Source: Streptomyces longisporoflavus
Lineage (GTDB): Bacteria > Actinomycetota > Actinomycetes > Streptomycetales > Streptomycetaceae
Assembly (NCBI RefSeq): GCF_014649775.1
Contig: NZ_BMTR01000004.1
Coordinates: 1-64,000, forward strand
Length of the DNA: 64,000 bases
Reading direction: 5' to 3'
In this document: positions 43,516 through 51,993 of the stretch, one piece after another
Layout: each line of letters opens with the position of its first letter
Position numbering within the stretch: position 1 is the first letter of the stretch
Made by a program: the position numbers and the translations under genes
Notes under the pieces: generated by a model
What the model was told of the DNA's origin: nothing
The model's input: only the letters and a program-made list of their open reading frames with translations
Database searches by the model: none

Positions 43516-44304
43516 CTATTTGCCCGTGAACTTCTCGTACTCCTTTATGACCTCGTCGGTCGGCCCGTCCATGCGGAGCTCGCCGCGTTCCAGCCACAGC
43601 ACGCGGTCGCACGTGTCGCGGATGGACTTGTTGTTGTGGCTGACGAGGAAGACCGTGCCGGCCTCCTTGCGCAGCTCGCGGATGCGGGCCTCGGAGCGCT
43701 TTTGGAACTTGCGGTCGCCGGTCGCGAGCGCCTCGTCGATCATCAGGACGTCGTGGTCCTTGGCGGCCGCGATGGAGAAGCGCAGGCGGGCCGCCATGCC
43801 GGAGGAGTAGGTCCGCATCGGCAGGGTGATGAAGTCGCCCTTCTCGTTGATGCCCGAGAAATCGACGATGTCCTGGTAGCGGTCCCTGATCTGCTCGCGT
43901 GTCATGCCCATCGCGAGTCCGCCGAGAATGACGTTGCGCTCGCCCGTCAGGTCGTTCATCAGGGCCGCGTTCACGCCGAGCAGCGAGGGCTGGCCGTCGG
44001 TGTAGACCTTGCCCTTCTCGGCGGGCAGCAGGCCGGCGATGGCGCGCAGCAGGGTCGACTTTCCGGAGCCGTTCGAGCCGATCAGGCCGATGGCCTCGCC
44101 GCGGTAGGAGGTGAAGCTGACGCCGCGCACGGCGTGCACCTTGCGCACGCCCCGCTCCTCGCCGCGCCTGAGGATGCGGCTCAGCGCCGAGGTGGCGCTG
44201 CCCTTGCCCGTCTTGGCGCCGTTCACGCGGTACACGATGTGCAGGTCGTCGGCGATGACGGTGGGGATGTGCGTCTTGTCGGGGTTCTTGTCCTCGTCAG
44301 CCAC
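43516..44304 (-). CDS. Polysaccharide/teichoic-acid-type ABC exporter, ATP-binding protein
   Basis: This is a 262-residue ATPase of the TagH/Wzt class: Walker A GSNGSGKSTLL, signature YSSGMAARLRFSIA, Walker B DVLMIDEALATGD. It lacks the carbohydrate-binding C-terminal extension of some Wzt proteins, so substrate recognition probably does not need a capped chain end. GTG overlaps the permease end by eight bases. With that permease it should export a lipid-linked glycan or polyol phosphate polymer. Confidence 0.92.
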   Translation of the reverse strand: MADEDKNPDKTHIPTVIADDLHIVYRVNGAKTGKGSATSALSRILRRGEERGVRKVHAVRGVSFTSYRGEAIGLIGSNGSGKSTLLRAIAGLLPAEKGKVYTDGQPSLLGVNAALMNDLTGERNVILGGLAMGMTREQIRDRYQDIVDFSGINEKGDFITLPMRTYSSGMAARLRFSIAAAKDHDVLMIDEALATGDRKFQKRSEARIRELRKEAGTVFLVSHNNKSIRDTCDRVLWLERGELRMDGPTDEVIKEYEKFTGK

Positions 44305-45244
44305 GGCCGTAACGCTCCTCAGCCTTCCAGAAGTACACGAAGCCCACTACGCCGAACAGAACCGCCCAGCCGACGGCGATGAACCACACGTGCTCCGGCA
44401 GGTACGAGGAGCCGTAGTCGTCGATCATGGCGAAGCGGATCAGGTCCATGTAGACGGCGGCCGGGTTCCACTGGAGCACGTCCCCCACCCAGCTGGGCAC
44501 GCTCTCCTTGGTGGCGAGCATCGCGGGGATGCTGAACATGACGCCCGAGGCGTACATCCAGGTCCGCATCACGAACGGCATCAGCTGCGCCAGGTCGGGC
44601 GTCTTGCTGCCCATCCGGGCGAAGATCAGCGCCAGACCCATGTTGAACAGGAACTGCAGGAGCAGCGCGGGAAGGACCAGGAACCAGGACAGGGCCGGGA
44701 AGATCCCGAACGCGCACATGATGATGACGAGCACGATCATCGAGAACAGCAGCTGCTGGAGCTGCTGGAGCGCGAAGGAGATCGGCAGCGAGGCCCGCGG
44801 GAAGTGCAGCGCCCGCACCAGGCCGAGGTTGCCGGAGATCGCCCGCACGCCGGCCATGACCGAGCTCTGCGTGAACGTGAAGACGAAGACGCCGGTCACC
44901 AGGAAGGGCACGTAGATGTGGTGCGGAATGCCCTCCCTCGCGCCGAGGAGCAGTCCGAAGATGAAGAAGTAGACCGCGGCGTTCAGGAGCGGCGTCGCCA
45001 CCTGCCACAGCTGGCCGAGCTTGGCCTGGCTGTACTGGGCGGTCAGCTTCGCCTGGGAGAAGGCGAGGATGAAGTGGCGCCGTCCCCAGAGCTGGTGGAC
45101 GTACTCGAAAAGTCCGGGCCGTGCGCCGCTGACGGTCAGACCGTACTTGGCGGCGAGATCGGCCCGGGAGAGCCCGTCATCGGGCGGCGGTGTCGACGGG
45201 GATGCTGTCACCGCGACCCCGCCGTCATGCGTTGTCTCACTCAC
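44297..45244 (-). CDS. ABC-2 type polysaccharide exporter permease
   Basis: This is a 315-residue membrane protein with about six transmembrane helices and the ABC-2 opening FSQAKLTAQYSQAKLGQLWQV. It belongs to the TagG/Wzm class. The start is GTG. A 95-base gap separates it from the glycosyltransferase, so the exporter pair may have its own promoter as well as read-through. Confidence 0.92.
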   Translation of the reverse strand: MSETTHDGGVAVTASPSTPPPDDGLSRADLAAKYGLTVSGARPGLFEYVHQLWGRRHFILAFSQAKLTAQYSQAKLGQLWQVATPLLNAAVYFFIFGLLLGAREGIPHHIYVPFLVTGVFVFTFTQSSVMAGVRAISGNLGLVRALHFPRASLPISFALQQLQQLLFSMIVLVIIMCAFGIFPALSWFLVLPALLLQFLFNMGLALIFARMGSKTPDLAQLMPFVMRTWMYASGVMFSIPAMLATKESVPSWVGDVLQWNPAAVYMDLIRFAMIDDYGSSYLPEHVWFIAVGWAVLFGVVGFVYFWKAEERYGRG

Positions 45245-45339
45245 GAGTGGAAACTTTCGTCTTCAGATGCGCAGCCGGTCGGGCGTAGGCGTGGGCCAGG
45301 GACCGGGGTATGGCCCAGATGTTCTCAGACCCGAGCTTC

Positions 45340-46236
45340 TCAGATCACAGGAGGTCGGCCCAGTCGGGTCAGGCGCCACACCGTACGCCACTTCATCGGC
45401 TTGCGCGGTCCGCACGGCGTCGTCCAGCCCTCCTTGAAGCCGCCGAACCAGGCCTTGAGCGCGGGCCCCGAAGGCTTCCTGGCCAGGGTCAGGAGCATCC
45501 ACACGCCGAGGTAGACCGGGACCAGGAGCGCGGGCAGATTCCGGCGGGCGAGCCAGACACGGTTGCGGGCGACCATCCGGTGGTAGACCGCGTGCCGCGA
45601 GGGGGCGGTCGTCGGGTGGAAGAGCACCATGTCGGCGCGGTAGTCGATCATCCAGCCCGCGTTCAGGGCACGCCAGGCGAGGTCGGTCTCCTCGTGGGCG
45701 TAGAAGAACTCGTCGGGCAGCCCGCCGACCTCGGCCATGACCTGCGTACGGACGGCGTTGGCGCCGCCGAGGAAGGTCGTCACGCGCGAGGAGCGCATCG
45801 GGTCGGCCGCGCGCAGGCGCGGAACGTGGCGACGCTGGGTCTCCCCCGTGTCCGGGTCCGCGATGCGGAAGCTGATGATGCCCAGCTTCGGGTCGGCGGC
45901 GAAGGCCTCGCGGCACAGCTGGGCCGTGTCCGTGTTGGCCAGGAGGCCGTCGTCGTCGAGGAAGAGGAGCACGTCGACATCCGTGCCGCCGGGGCCGAAG
46001 GCCTCGATGCCGACGTTGCGTCCGCCGGGGATGCCGAGGTTCTCGGGCAGCTCGACGGTGCGTACGCCCTCGGGGACGTCGGGCACGGGGGCGCCGTTGC
46101 CGACGACCACCACCTCGACCGGGTCGCCGTCCTGCTTGGCGACCGAGTCGAGCAGGGCGCGCAGCTCCTGCGGCCGGTTGCCCATGGTGATGATGACCGC
46201 GCCGACCTTCAGGGGCCGGCTCCCCGCGGCACTCAC
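45340..46236 (-). CDS. Family 2 glycosyltransferase
   Basis: This is a 298-residue GT-A protein. Opening VGAVIITMGNRPQELRALLDSV, nucleotide-sugar motif LFLDDDGLL, and HEETDLAWRALNAGW resemble rhamnosyl/galactofuranosyl transferases of actinobacterial cell-wall synthesis. The start is GTG in a GTGA overlap with the CDP-alcohol transferase stop. It probably adds a sugar to the polymer made by this operon. Confidence 0.9.
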   Translation of the reverse strand: MSAAGSRPLKVGAVIITMGNRPQELRALLDSVAKQDGDPVEVVVVGNGAPVPDVPEGVRTVELPENLGIPGGRNVGIEAFGPGGTDVDVLLFLDDDGLLANTDTAQLCREAFAADPKLGIISFRIADPDTGETQRRHVPRLRAADPMRSSRVTTFLGGANAVRTQVMAEVGGLPDEFFYAHEETDLAWRALNAGWMIDYRADMVLFHPTTAPSRHAVYHRMVARNRVWLARRNLPALLVPVYLGVWMLLTLARKPSGPALKAWFGGFKEGWTTPCGPRKPMKWRTVWRLTRLGRPPVI

Positions 46237-47012
46237 TTCAGCCTGCTGGAAGCGAGGATGGACACGAGGTGCAGCAGCGTCTGGAGCAGCGCGATACCGG
46301 CGAGTACGGCGACACCGAGCCGCGAGAAGAACAGATCGCCCCGCACCTGGTCCACGATCGCCAGGACCAGGATGAGCAGGGACGCCTCGATGCCGAGCAC
46401 GAGCCGGTGGAACTTCAGCGCGCCCGCGGCCCGGCGGGCCAGGGCCATGCCGGAGGAGCGCGGCTCGGAGGCCGACTCCTTGACCGGCGCGAGGCCCTGC
46501 TGGTGGCGGGCGACACCGACGAGGTCGGTCTCCGCCTTGATCAGGATGGCGCCGAGCGCGGCGAGCGTGCCGAGGAAGGCCCACAGCCAGTCGATCCGGC
46601 CCGAGCCCCACAGGTCGGCGGCGCGCAGACCGAAGCCGACCAGGACCGCGGCGTCGCACAGGTAGGCGGCGACCCGGTCGAGGTAGACCCCGGCCATGGA
46701 GTACTGCTTGCGCCAGCGGGCGATCTCTCCGTCGACGCAGTCGAGCAGGAGATACAGCTGGACCATGATCACGCCGAGCACGGCGCCCGTGATCCCCGGC
46801 ACCAGAAGCGCCGGGGCGGCGAGGGCGCCGGCCACGGTCATCAGATACGTGAGCTGGTTGGGCGTGATCCTGGTGTTCACCAGGTAGCGGTCGCAGCGCA
46901 GCGAGATCTCTCGCATGTACAGGCGTCCCGCCCAGTGCTCACCGCTGCGCCGGTCCTTCACCCCTGCGGGGTGAACGACGGGGCGGAGTTCAGCTACCGA
47001 TGGCCTTGGCAT
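46233..47012 (-). CDS. CDP-alcohol phosphatidyltransferase lacking the fourth Asp
   Basis: This 259-residue membrane protein of the CDP-alcohol phosphatidyltransferase family has about six helices. The family signature is DxxDGxxAR-x8-Gx3Dx3D. Here it reads DCVDGEIAR, then GVYLD, then RVAA: the fourth Asp, proposed as catalytic base in solved members, is Ala. An Asp occurs four residues later (YLCD), which may replace it or mark a non-standard subfamily. Its start overlaps the dehydrogenase gene by 23 bases. It likely transfers a phospho-alcohol from a CDP donor to a polyol or lipid. Confidence 0.85.
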   Translation of the reverse strand: MPRPSVAELRPVVHPAGVKDRRSGEHWAGRLYMREISLRCDRYLVNTRITPNQLTYLMTVAGALAAPALLVPGITGAVLGVIMVQLYLLLDCVDGEIARWRKQYSMAGVYLDRVAAYLCDAAVLVGFGLRAADLWGSGRIDWLWAFLGTLAALGAILIKAETDLVGVARHQQGLAPVKESASEPRSSGMALARRAAGALKFHRLVLGIEASLLILVLAIVDQVRGDLFFSRLGVAVLAGIALLQTLLHLVSILASSRLK

Positions 47013-48054
47013 AGTCGGCGTATGCGTCCTTGATCTGGTCGGAATTCAGATTGAGGTGCTCGAGGATCGTGTAGCGCCCGGGGCGCGTCTGCGGGGCGTA
47101 CTCCACGACCTGGACGAACTCGTCCACGGTGAAGCCGATCTCCTCCGGCGTCACGGGAAGGCCGTGCCTGCGCAGCACCTCCACCATGTACAGCGACTCC
47201 TCGCGCGCTCCACGGAGGAACATCGCGAAGGCCGCGCCCAGACCGCACTGCTCGCCGTGGCTGGCCGCGCGCTTGGGGAAGAGGAGGTCGAAGGCGTGGT
47301 TGATCTCGTGGCAGGCGCCGGACGCCGGGCGGGAGTCGCCCGACACGGACATCGCGATGCCGGTGAGGACCAGACCCTCGGCGAGGACCTGCAGGAAGGC
47401 GTCGTCGCCGACGCCGCCGGGGTGGCGCAGGACCGCTTCGCCCGCCTGGCGCGCCATCGCGGCCGCGAGGCCGTCGATGTCCTCGCCGCGTTCACGGGCG
47501 GCGAGCTCCCAGTCCGCGATCGCGGAGATGTTGGACAGGGCGTCGCCGATGCCGGAGCGCACGAACCGTACGGGGGCCTCACGGATCACGTCGAGGTCGA
47601 TGACGACCGCGATGGGGTTCGGCACTCCGTACGAACCGCGGCCCGCGTCGTTGTCGAGCGTAGCGACCGGCGAGCACAGGCCGTCGTGCGACAGGTTCGT
47701 CGCGACGGCGACCAGCGGCGCGCCGACCCGCGCGGCGGCGAACTTGGCGCAGTCGATGATCTTGCCGCCGCCGAGGCCGACGACCGCGTCGTAGCGGCCC
47801 TTCTTGATGGCGTCGGCGAGCTTGATGGCGTCATCGAGCGTGCCGCCGCCGACCTCGAACCACTCGGCGGTGGGCAGCGACGGTTCGAGCCGCTCGCGGA
47901 GCACCGCGCCGGAGCCGCCGCTGATGGCGACGGCGAGCTTGCCGCTTGACGAGCAGATCCGCTGGTCGGCCAGGACCCCGGCCAGGTCGTTGAGCGCCCC
48001 CGGCCGGATGTCCACGACGACCGGCGAGGGGATGAGCCTCGTCAGTACTGGCAC
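46990..48054 (-). CDS. Iron-containing dehydrogenase, glycerol-1-phosphate dehydrogenase-like
   Basis: This is a 354-residue member of the dehydroquinate synthase/glycerol dehydrogenase fold. NAD motif GLGGGKIIDCAKF, metal ligands Asp in SGIGDALSN, His in CHEINHAFDLL, and His in ASHGEQCGLG are present. It most resembles the AraM/EgsA branch that reduces dihydroxyacetone phosphate to sn-glycerol-1-phosphate. The start is GTG, inside the end of the nucleotidyltransferase gene (13-base overlap). With its neighbours it suggests a G1P-derived or related polyol phosphate unit. Confidence 0.82.
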   Translation of the reverse strand: MPVLTRLIPSPVVVDIRPGALNDLAGVLADQRICSSSGKLAVAISGGSGAVLRERLEPSLPTAEWFEVGGGTLDDAIKLADAIKKGRYDAVVGLGGGKIIDCAKFAAARVGAPLVAVATNLSHDGLCSPVATLDNDAGRGSYGVPNPIAVVIDLDVIREAPVRFVRSGIGDALSNISAIADWELAARERGEDIDGLAAAMARQAGEAVLRHPGGVGDDAFLQVLAEGLVLTGIAMSVSGDSRPASGACHEINHAFDLLFPKRAASHGEQCGLGAAFAMFLRGAREESLYMVEVLRRHGLPVTPEEIGFTVDEFVQVVEYAPQTRPGRYTILEHLNLNSDQIKDAYADYAKAIGS

Positions 48055-48779
48055 GCGATCTCCCGGCCCTTGGCGAGGTCGTCGTGGTTGTCGATCTCGA
48101 CCCACTTGACGTCGCCGATCGGCTCCACGTCGACCTTGAAGCCGCGGTTGACGAGCTCCTGGTAGCCGTCCTCGTAGTAGAGGTCGGGGTCGCGCTCGAA
48201 GGTGGCCTTCAGGGCGTCGGCCAGCTGCTCGGCGGCGTCGCCCTCGATGAGCGTGACACCGATGTACTCACCGGTGGCGGTCGCCGGGTCCATCAGCTTG
48301 GTGATCTTCTGGACGCCCTTCTCGGGGTCCACGATGACCTTCATCTCCTCGTCGGCGAGGTTCTTCACCGTGTCGAGGGCGAGGATGATCTTCTTGCCGT
48401 CGCCGCGGGCGGCGAGCAGCGTCTTCTCGACGGAGACCGGGTGCACGGTGTCGCCGTTGGCGAGGATCACCGTGTGCTTGATCGCGTCACGACCGCACCA
48501 GAGGGAGTAGGCGTTGTTCCACTCCTCGGCCTTGTCGTTGTCGATCAGCGTGAGCTTGAGGCCGTACTTCTCCTCGAGCGCCGCCTTGCGGTCGTAGACC
48601 GCCTCCTTGCGGTAGCCGACGATGATGGCCACCTCGGTGAGACCGATCTCCGCGAAGTTGCCGAGGGTCAGGTCGAGGATGGTGGTGTCACCGTCGACCG
48701 GCACCAGGGCCTTGGGAAGCGTGTCGGTGTAGGGGCGAAGACGCCGTCCGGCGCCGGCCGCCAGCACAAGGCCGATCAT
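48042..48779 (-). CDS. Sugar/polyol-phosphate nucleotidyltransferase
   Basis: This is a 245-residue enzyme with the nucleotidyltransferase signature LVLAAGAGRRLRPYTDTLPKALVPV and an Asp pair (ANGDTV, VEIDNHDD). It resembles CTP-dependent cytidylyltransferases that activate polyol or choline phosphates, as well as sugar nucleotidyltransferases. Lying between a polyol-phosphate dehydrogenase and two CDP-alcohol transferases, a CTP-using enzyme making a CDP-polyol is the best guess. Start ATG overlaps the upstream gene by four bases. Confidence 0.85.
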   Translation of the reverse strand: MIGLVLAAGAGRRLRPYTDTLPKALVPVDGDTTILDLTLGNFAEIGLTEVAIIVGYRKEAVYDRKAALEEKYGLKLTLIDNDKAEEWNNAYSLWCGRDAIKHTVILANGDTVHPVSVEKTLLAARGDGKKIILALDTVKNLADEEMKVIVDPEKGVQKITKLMDPATATGEYIGVTLIEGDAAEQLADALKATFERDPDLYYEDGYQELVNRGFKVDVEPIGDVKWVEIDNHDDLAKGREIACQY

Positions 48780-50590
48780 GCGGGTTCTCCTTCATCGTGT
48801 ACGGCGGGTGCTCCGCGTTTATGGGCGGTCACCCAGAAGCGGATGCTCTCGACGAGCACCACAAGTGCCACGGCCACGGCGAGTGCCGTGAGCGCGACGG
48901 TGAAATCTGTGTCGGTGAGCAGGGTGGCGGCGAGGGCGACCACCAGCGTCCTGCCCTCATGCCCGCCGATCGTCCGCACCAGCCAGTGCGGCGGCGCGCC
49001 CGCGCCGCCGCGAATCCGGTACACCGTGTCGTAGTGATGGTAGGCGACGGCGGACACCAGTCCGAAAGCCGCGGGCAAGGCGCCGTTCACGTCCGCCTTG
49101 GCGGCGAGCAGCAGGATCGTGCCGTACTCGGCCGCGCGGAAGAACGGCGGGACCAGCCAGTCGAGGGCGCCCTTGAGGGGGCGGGCGACGGCGAGCCCCG
49201 ACGTGACGACGTAGATCACCGCGGCGACGACGACCCACGGGCTGCCGTAGGACGTCAGGCCCGCCACGCAGGCGAGCACCGCGCCGCCGGCGAAGGCGAT
49301 GACCGGCGCGGGGAGTCCGACGCTCCTGAGTGCCGCGAAGGCGGCGGCGAGCGGCCCGGTGTCGGCGAGGTCACCGAGTGCCTGTGCGGCGCGGTCGGTG
49401 CGGGTGGCCCTGCGGGTCAGCGAGCGCAGGACACGGCCCGCCGTGGTGTAGCAGGCGGCGAGGCCGCAGCCGATGAGCAGCACGATCAGGGTGATGCGGG
49501 GGGTGGTCACCGCGGTGAGGACGGCGATCAGCGCCCAGCGCTCGCCGATCGGCAGCACGATCATCCGGCGCAGCCAGACGGTCCAGCCGACGCTGTCGAG
49601 CTTGTCCGATAGGGCGGCCGTGGGGCTGGTGTTGGCATTGGCGGCGATGCTGTCGGCGTTCGCCTCGTTGAAGGAGAAGTCCACGACGTGCCGGGCCGTC
49701 TGCAGGACCATCGCGCCGAGCGCGAGCGCCCACACGTCGTCGCCACCGCGGGCCGCGCCCAGCGCCAGGCCCGCGTAGTAGGCGTACTCCTTGGCCCGGT
49801 CGAAGGTCGCGTCGAGCCAGGCGCCCAGCGTCGAGTACTGCAGGGAGTAGCGGGCCAACTGCCCGTCCGTGCAGTCCAGGACGAAGGAGAAGAGCAGGAG
49901 CAGACCGGCCGCGACGAAGCCGCCGCGGGTGCCGGTGGCCGCGCAGCCCGCCGCGATCAGGGCGACGAGCAGCGAGGCGGTGGTGACCTGGTTGGGAGTG
50001 AGGCCGCGGCGCGCGCACCAGCGGGCGATGTAGCGCGAGTACGGGGAGATGCAGTACGTCGTGAAGAAGCCGTCCCGCGATTTGACGGCCGTGCGCAGGC
50101 GTACGGCCTCGTCGTCCACGGCGGCGACGGCCTGGCGCGCCTCGTTGCGCGTCTGCGGGTCGCTGGGCACGGTGGCGACGAGGGTGCCGAGGTCGGGGCG
50201 GTGGACGTCGCGGCCTTCGGCGGCCAGGGTCTCGGAGACGTGGTCCGCGAGCGCCTCCACCGTCAGGGCGGAGCCGCCGCCGTTGCCGGAACCGGTGGCG
50301 GCGCCGAGGGCGCGCGTCAGGTCGGCCCGGGCCTCGGGCTGAGCGGTGACGGCGCCGGGGACGGCCGAGGCCGCGAAGCGCGGGTCCGTCAGGCCGAGGC
50401 GGAGCGCGTGGACGTGGCCCACGAAGCGCGCGTCGACGATCGCGACCCGCTGCCCGGCAGGGACGGCGGCGAGCAGCGTCTCGGTGTCCGCCGCGTCGGA
50501 GGCGACCCGGACGTCAAACCCCAGGGACCGCAGATCGCCTTCGAGCGGCGACCCGGGGACCGGCTGACCGGTCAGGATGGCGGTCGACAG
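48776..50590 (-). CDS. CDP-alcohol phosphatidyltransferase with DUF5941-like region; probable CTG start
   Basis: This is a large (about 604-residue) protein. An N-terminal soluble domain is followed by a membrane CDP-alcohol transferase with the complete signature DCTDGQLAR, GAWLD, ATFD near residue 240 and more helices. The C-terminal region matches DUF5941 proteins. The first ATG/GTG/TTG in frame is GTG at 50422, but coding-like sequence runs 56 codons further upstream (STAILTGQPVPG, DLRSLGFDVRV) to an in-frame stop. The only start-like codon there is CTG at 50590, nine bases after a perfect AAGGAG. It heads the minus-strand operon, divergent from galE. Confidence 0.75.
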   Translation of the reverse strand: MSTAILTGQPVPGSPLEGDLRSLGFDVRVASDAADTETLLAAVPAGQRVAIVDARFVGHVHALRLGLTDPRFAASAVPGAVTAQPEARADLTRALGAATGSGNGGGSALTVEALADHVSETLAAEGRDVHRPDLGTLVATVPSDPQTRNEARQAVAAVDDEAVRLRTAVKSRDGFFTTYCISPYSRYIARWCARRGLTPNQVTTASLLVALIAAGCAATGTRGGFVAAGLLLLFSFVLDCTDGQLARYSLQYSTLGAWLDATFDRAKEYAYYAGLALGAARGGDDVWALALGAMVLQTARHVVDFSFNEANADSIAANANTSPTAALSDKLDSVGWTVWLRRMIVLPIGERWALIAVLTAVTTPRITLIVLLIGCGLAACYTTAGRVLRSLTRRATRTDRAAQALGDLADTGPLAAAFAALRSVGLPAPVIAFAGGAVLACVAGLTSYGSPWVVVAAVIYVVTSGLAVARPLKGALDWLVPPFFRAAEYGTILLLAAKADVNGALPAAFGLVSAVAYHHYDTVYRIRGGAGAPPHWLVRTIGGHEGRTLVVALAATLLTDTDFTVALTALAVAVALVVLVESIRFWVTAHKRGAPAVHDEGEPA

Positions 50591-50599
50591 ACGAACTCA

Positions 50600-50605
50600 C
50601 TCCTT
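50600..50605 (-). promoter_or_regulatory. Shine-Dalgarno AAGGAG deciding a CTG start
   Basis: AAGGAG on the minus strand stands nine bases before CTG (50590-50588). No ATG, GTG or TTG in the right frame lies within 160 bases, so the site only makes sense with the non-canonical start. Confidence 0.6.
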
Positions 50606-50844
50606 GATTGCCGGCGCGCGCGCCGGGCACGTGCGTGATGAGGGGCGCCCCTGGCCGACACGGGCCGGGCGGCACGTCGGCAGAGGCTATCGGATGATGG
50701 GAAGCGGGCGTTCACCGCCCGTTTACGGCCCCATAAGCATGACCTGCAGAGGCCTCCGCCAACTCGATCATCATGGTCGATCGGGGGCGGCGGCCACAAA
50801 CCGCGCTTCATGCGACCGGCACAAACGACATAAAGTCGACGCCC

Positions 50845-51828
50845 ATGACATGGATGATCACAGGTGGAGCGGGATATATCGGGGCGCATGTGGCGCGGGC
50901 GATGGCCGGTGCCGGTGAGCGGGTCGTCGTCCTCGACGACGTCTCGGCCGGGGTGCCCGAGCGGCTCCCGGCGGACATCCCCCTCATCAGGGGCTCGTCG
51001 CTCGACGCCGAGCTGCTGCGGCGGGTCTTCGCCGAGCACGAGGTGACGGGTGTGGTGCATCTCGCGGCCCGCAAGCAGGTCGGCGAGTCCGTGGAGCAGC
51101 CGCTGCGCTACTACCGGGAGAACCTGGGCGGCCTGGTGACGCTGCTCGAAGCGGTGGCCGAGGCCGGCATCAAGCGCTTCGTCTTCTCCTCGTCGGCCGC
51201 GGTGTACGGCAACCCGCCCGACGCGGCCCTGGTGACGGAGGCCACCCCCTGCGTGCCGATCAACCCCTACGGCGAGACGAAGCTCGCCGGGGAGTGGCTG
51301 GTGCGGTCCGCGGGGCGGGCGCACGGCATCGCGACGGTGTGCCTGCGCTACTTCAACGTGGCGGGCGCCGCGGCTCCCGAGCTCGCGGACAACGGGGTCT
51401 ACAACGTGATCCCGATGGTCTTCGACCGGCTCACCCGCGGCGAGTCGCCGCGGATCTTCGGCGACGACCATCCGACGCCGGACGGCACGTGCGTACGCGA
51501 CTACGTCCACGTCGCCGACCTCGCCGACGCCCACCTCGCGGCGGCCCGCCGCGTCGAGTCGCACCCCGAGGGGGACCTGACGGTGAACATCGGCCGGGGC
51601 GAGGGCGTTTCCGTACGCGAACTCGTCACGCTCATCGGCGAGATCTCCGGCGACGCCCGCCCGGCACTCGTCGAGCCGCGCCGCGAGGGCGACGCGCCGC
51701 GCGCCGTGGCGGACGCGAGCCTGGCCGCGGAGAAGCTGGGCTGGAAGGCGCGGCGCACGGTACGCGAGATGGTCGAATCCGCGTGGGCGGGTTGGTGCCT
51801 CCACCACCCCGAGGTGCGCCGCTCCTGA
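50845..51828 (+). CDS. galE: UDP-glucose 4-epimerase family
   Basis: This is a 327-residue extended short-chain dehydrogenase. NAD motif GGAGYIGAH, catalytic Ser in SSSAAVYG, and YxxxK in YGETK are present; it has the GalE length and C-terminus. ATG at 50845 (MTWMITGG) is chosen because the Rossmann fold starts there. It is divergent from the CDP-alcohol transferase operon and probably supplies UDP-galactose for the polymer. Other 4-epimerase substrates are possible. Confidence 0.9.
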   Translation: MTWMITGGAGYIGAHVARAMAGAGERVVVLDDVSAGVPERLPADIPLIRGSSLDAELLRRVFAEHEVTGVVHLAARKQVGESVEQPLRYYRENLGGLVTLLEAVAEAGIKRFVFSSSAAVYGNPPDAALVTEATPCVPINPYGETKLAGEWLVRSAGRAHGIATVCLRYFNVAGAAAPELADNGVYNVIPMVFDRLTRGESPRIFGDDHPTPDGTCVRDYVHVADLADAHLAAARRVESHPEGDLTVNIGRGEGVSVRELVTLIGEISGDARPALVEPRREGDAPRAVADASLAAEKLGWKARRTVREMVESAWAGWCLHHPEVRRS

Positions 51829-51838
51829 TCGCGTCAAC

Positions 51839-51872
51839 GCTCTGACCTGCGGTCATTTCCGCAGGTCAGAGC
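51839..51872. terminator. Hairpin terminator after galE
   Basis: A perfect 14-bp inverted repeat (GCTCTGACCTGCGG and complement, 6-base loop) begins 10 bases after the galE stop and has no long U-tract. Confidence 0.85.
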
Positions 51873-51883
51873 ATATGACAACG

Positions 51884-51909
51884 GTGTTCAGTGCCGTGTT
51901 GCCGGGTAC
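51884..51909 (+). promoter_or_regulatory. Candidate SigB-type promoter for the CDF exporter
   Basis: GTGT (51884-51887; consensus GNNT) and GGGTAC (51904-51909) are spaced 16 bases, matching the SigB-group consensus of Streptomyces (GNNT-N14-16-GGGTAC/T). It lies about 85 bases upstream of the cation exporter ATG. Overlapping GTTC with 14-base spacing is an alternative -35. Confidence 0.35.
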
Positions 51910-51993
51910 CCCCTCCCCGTAGTTCACTGTGATCGCGACAGACGCGCGACCGGGGAACAGAAGACCGATACCGAGCACACGGAGGCGGCTTCC

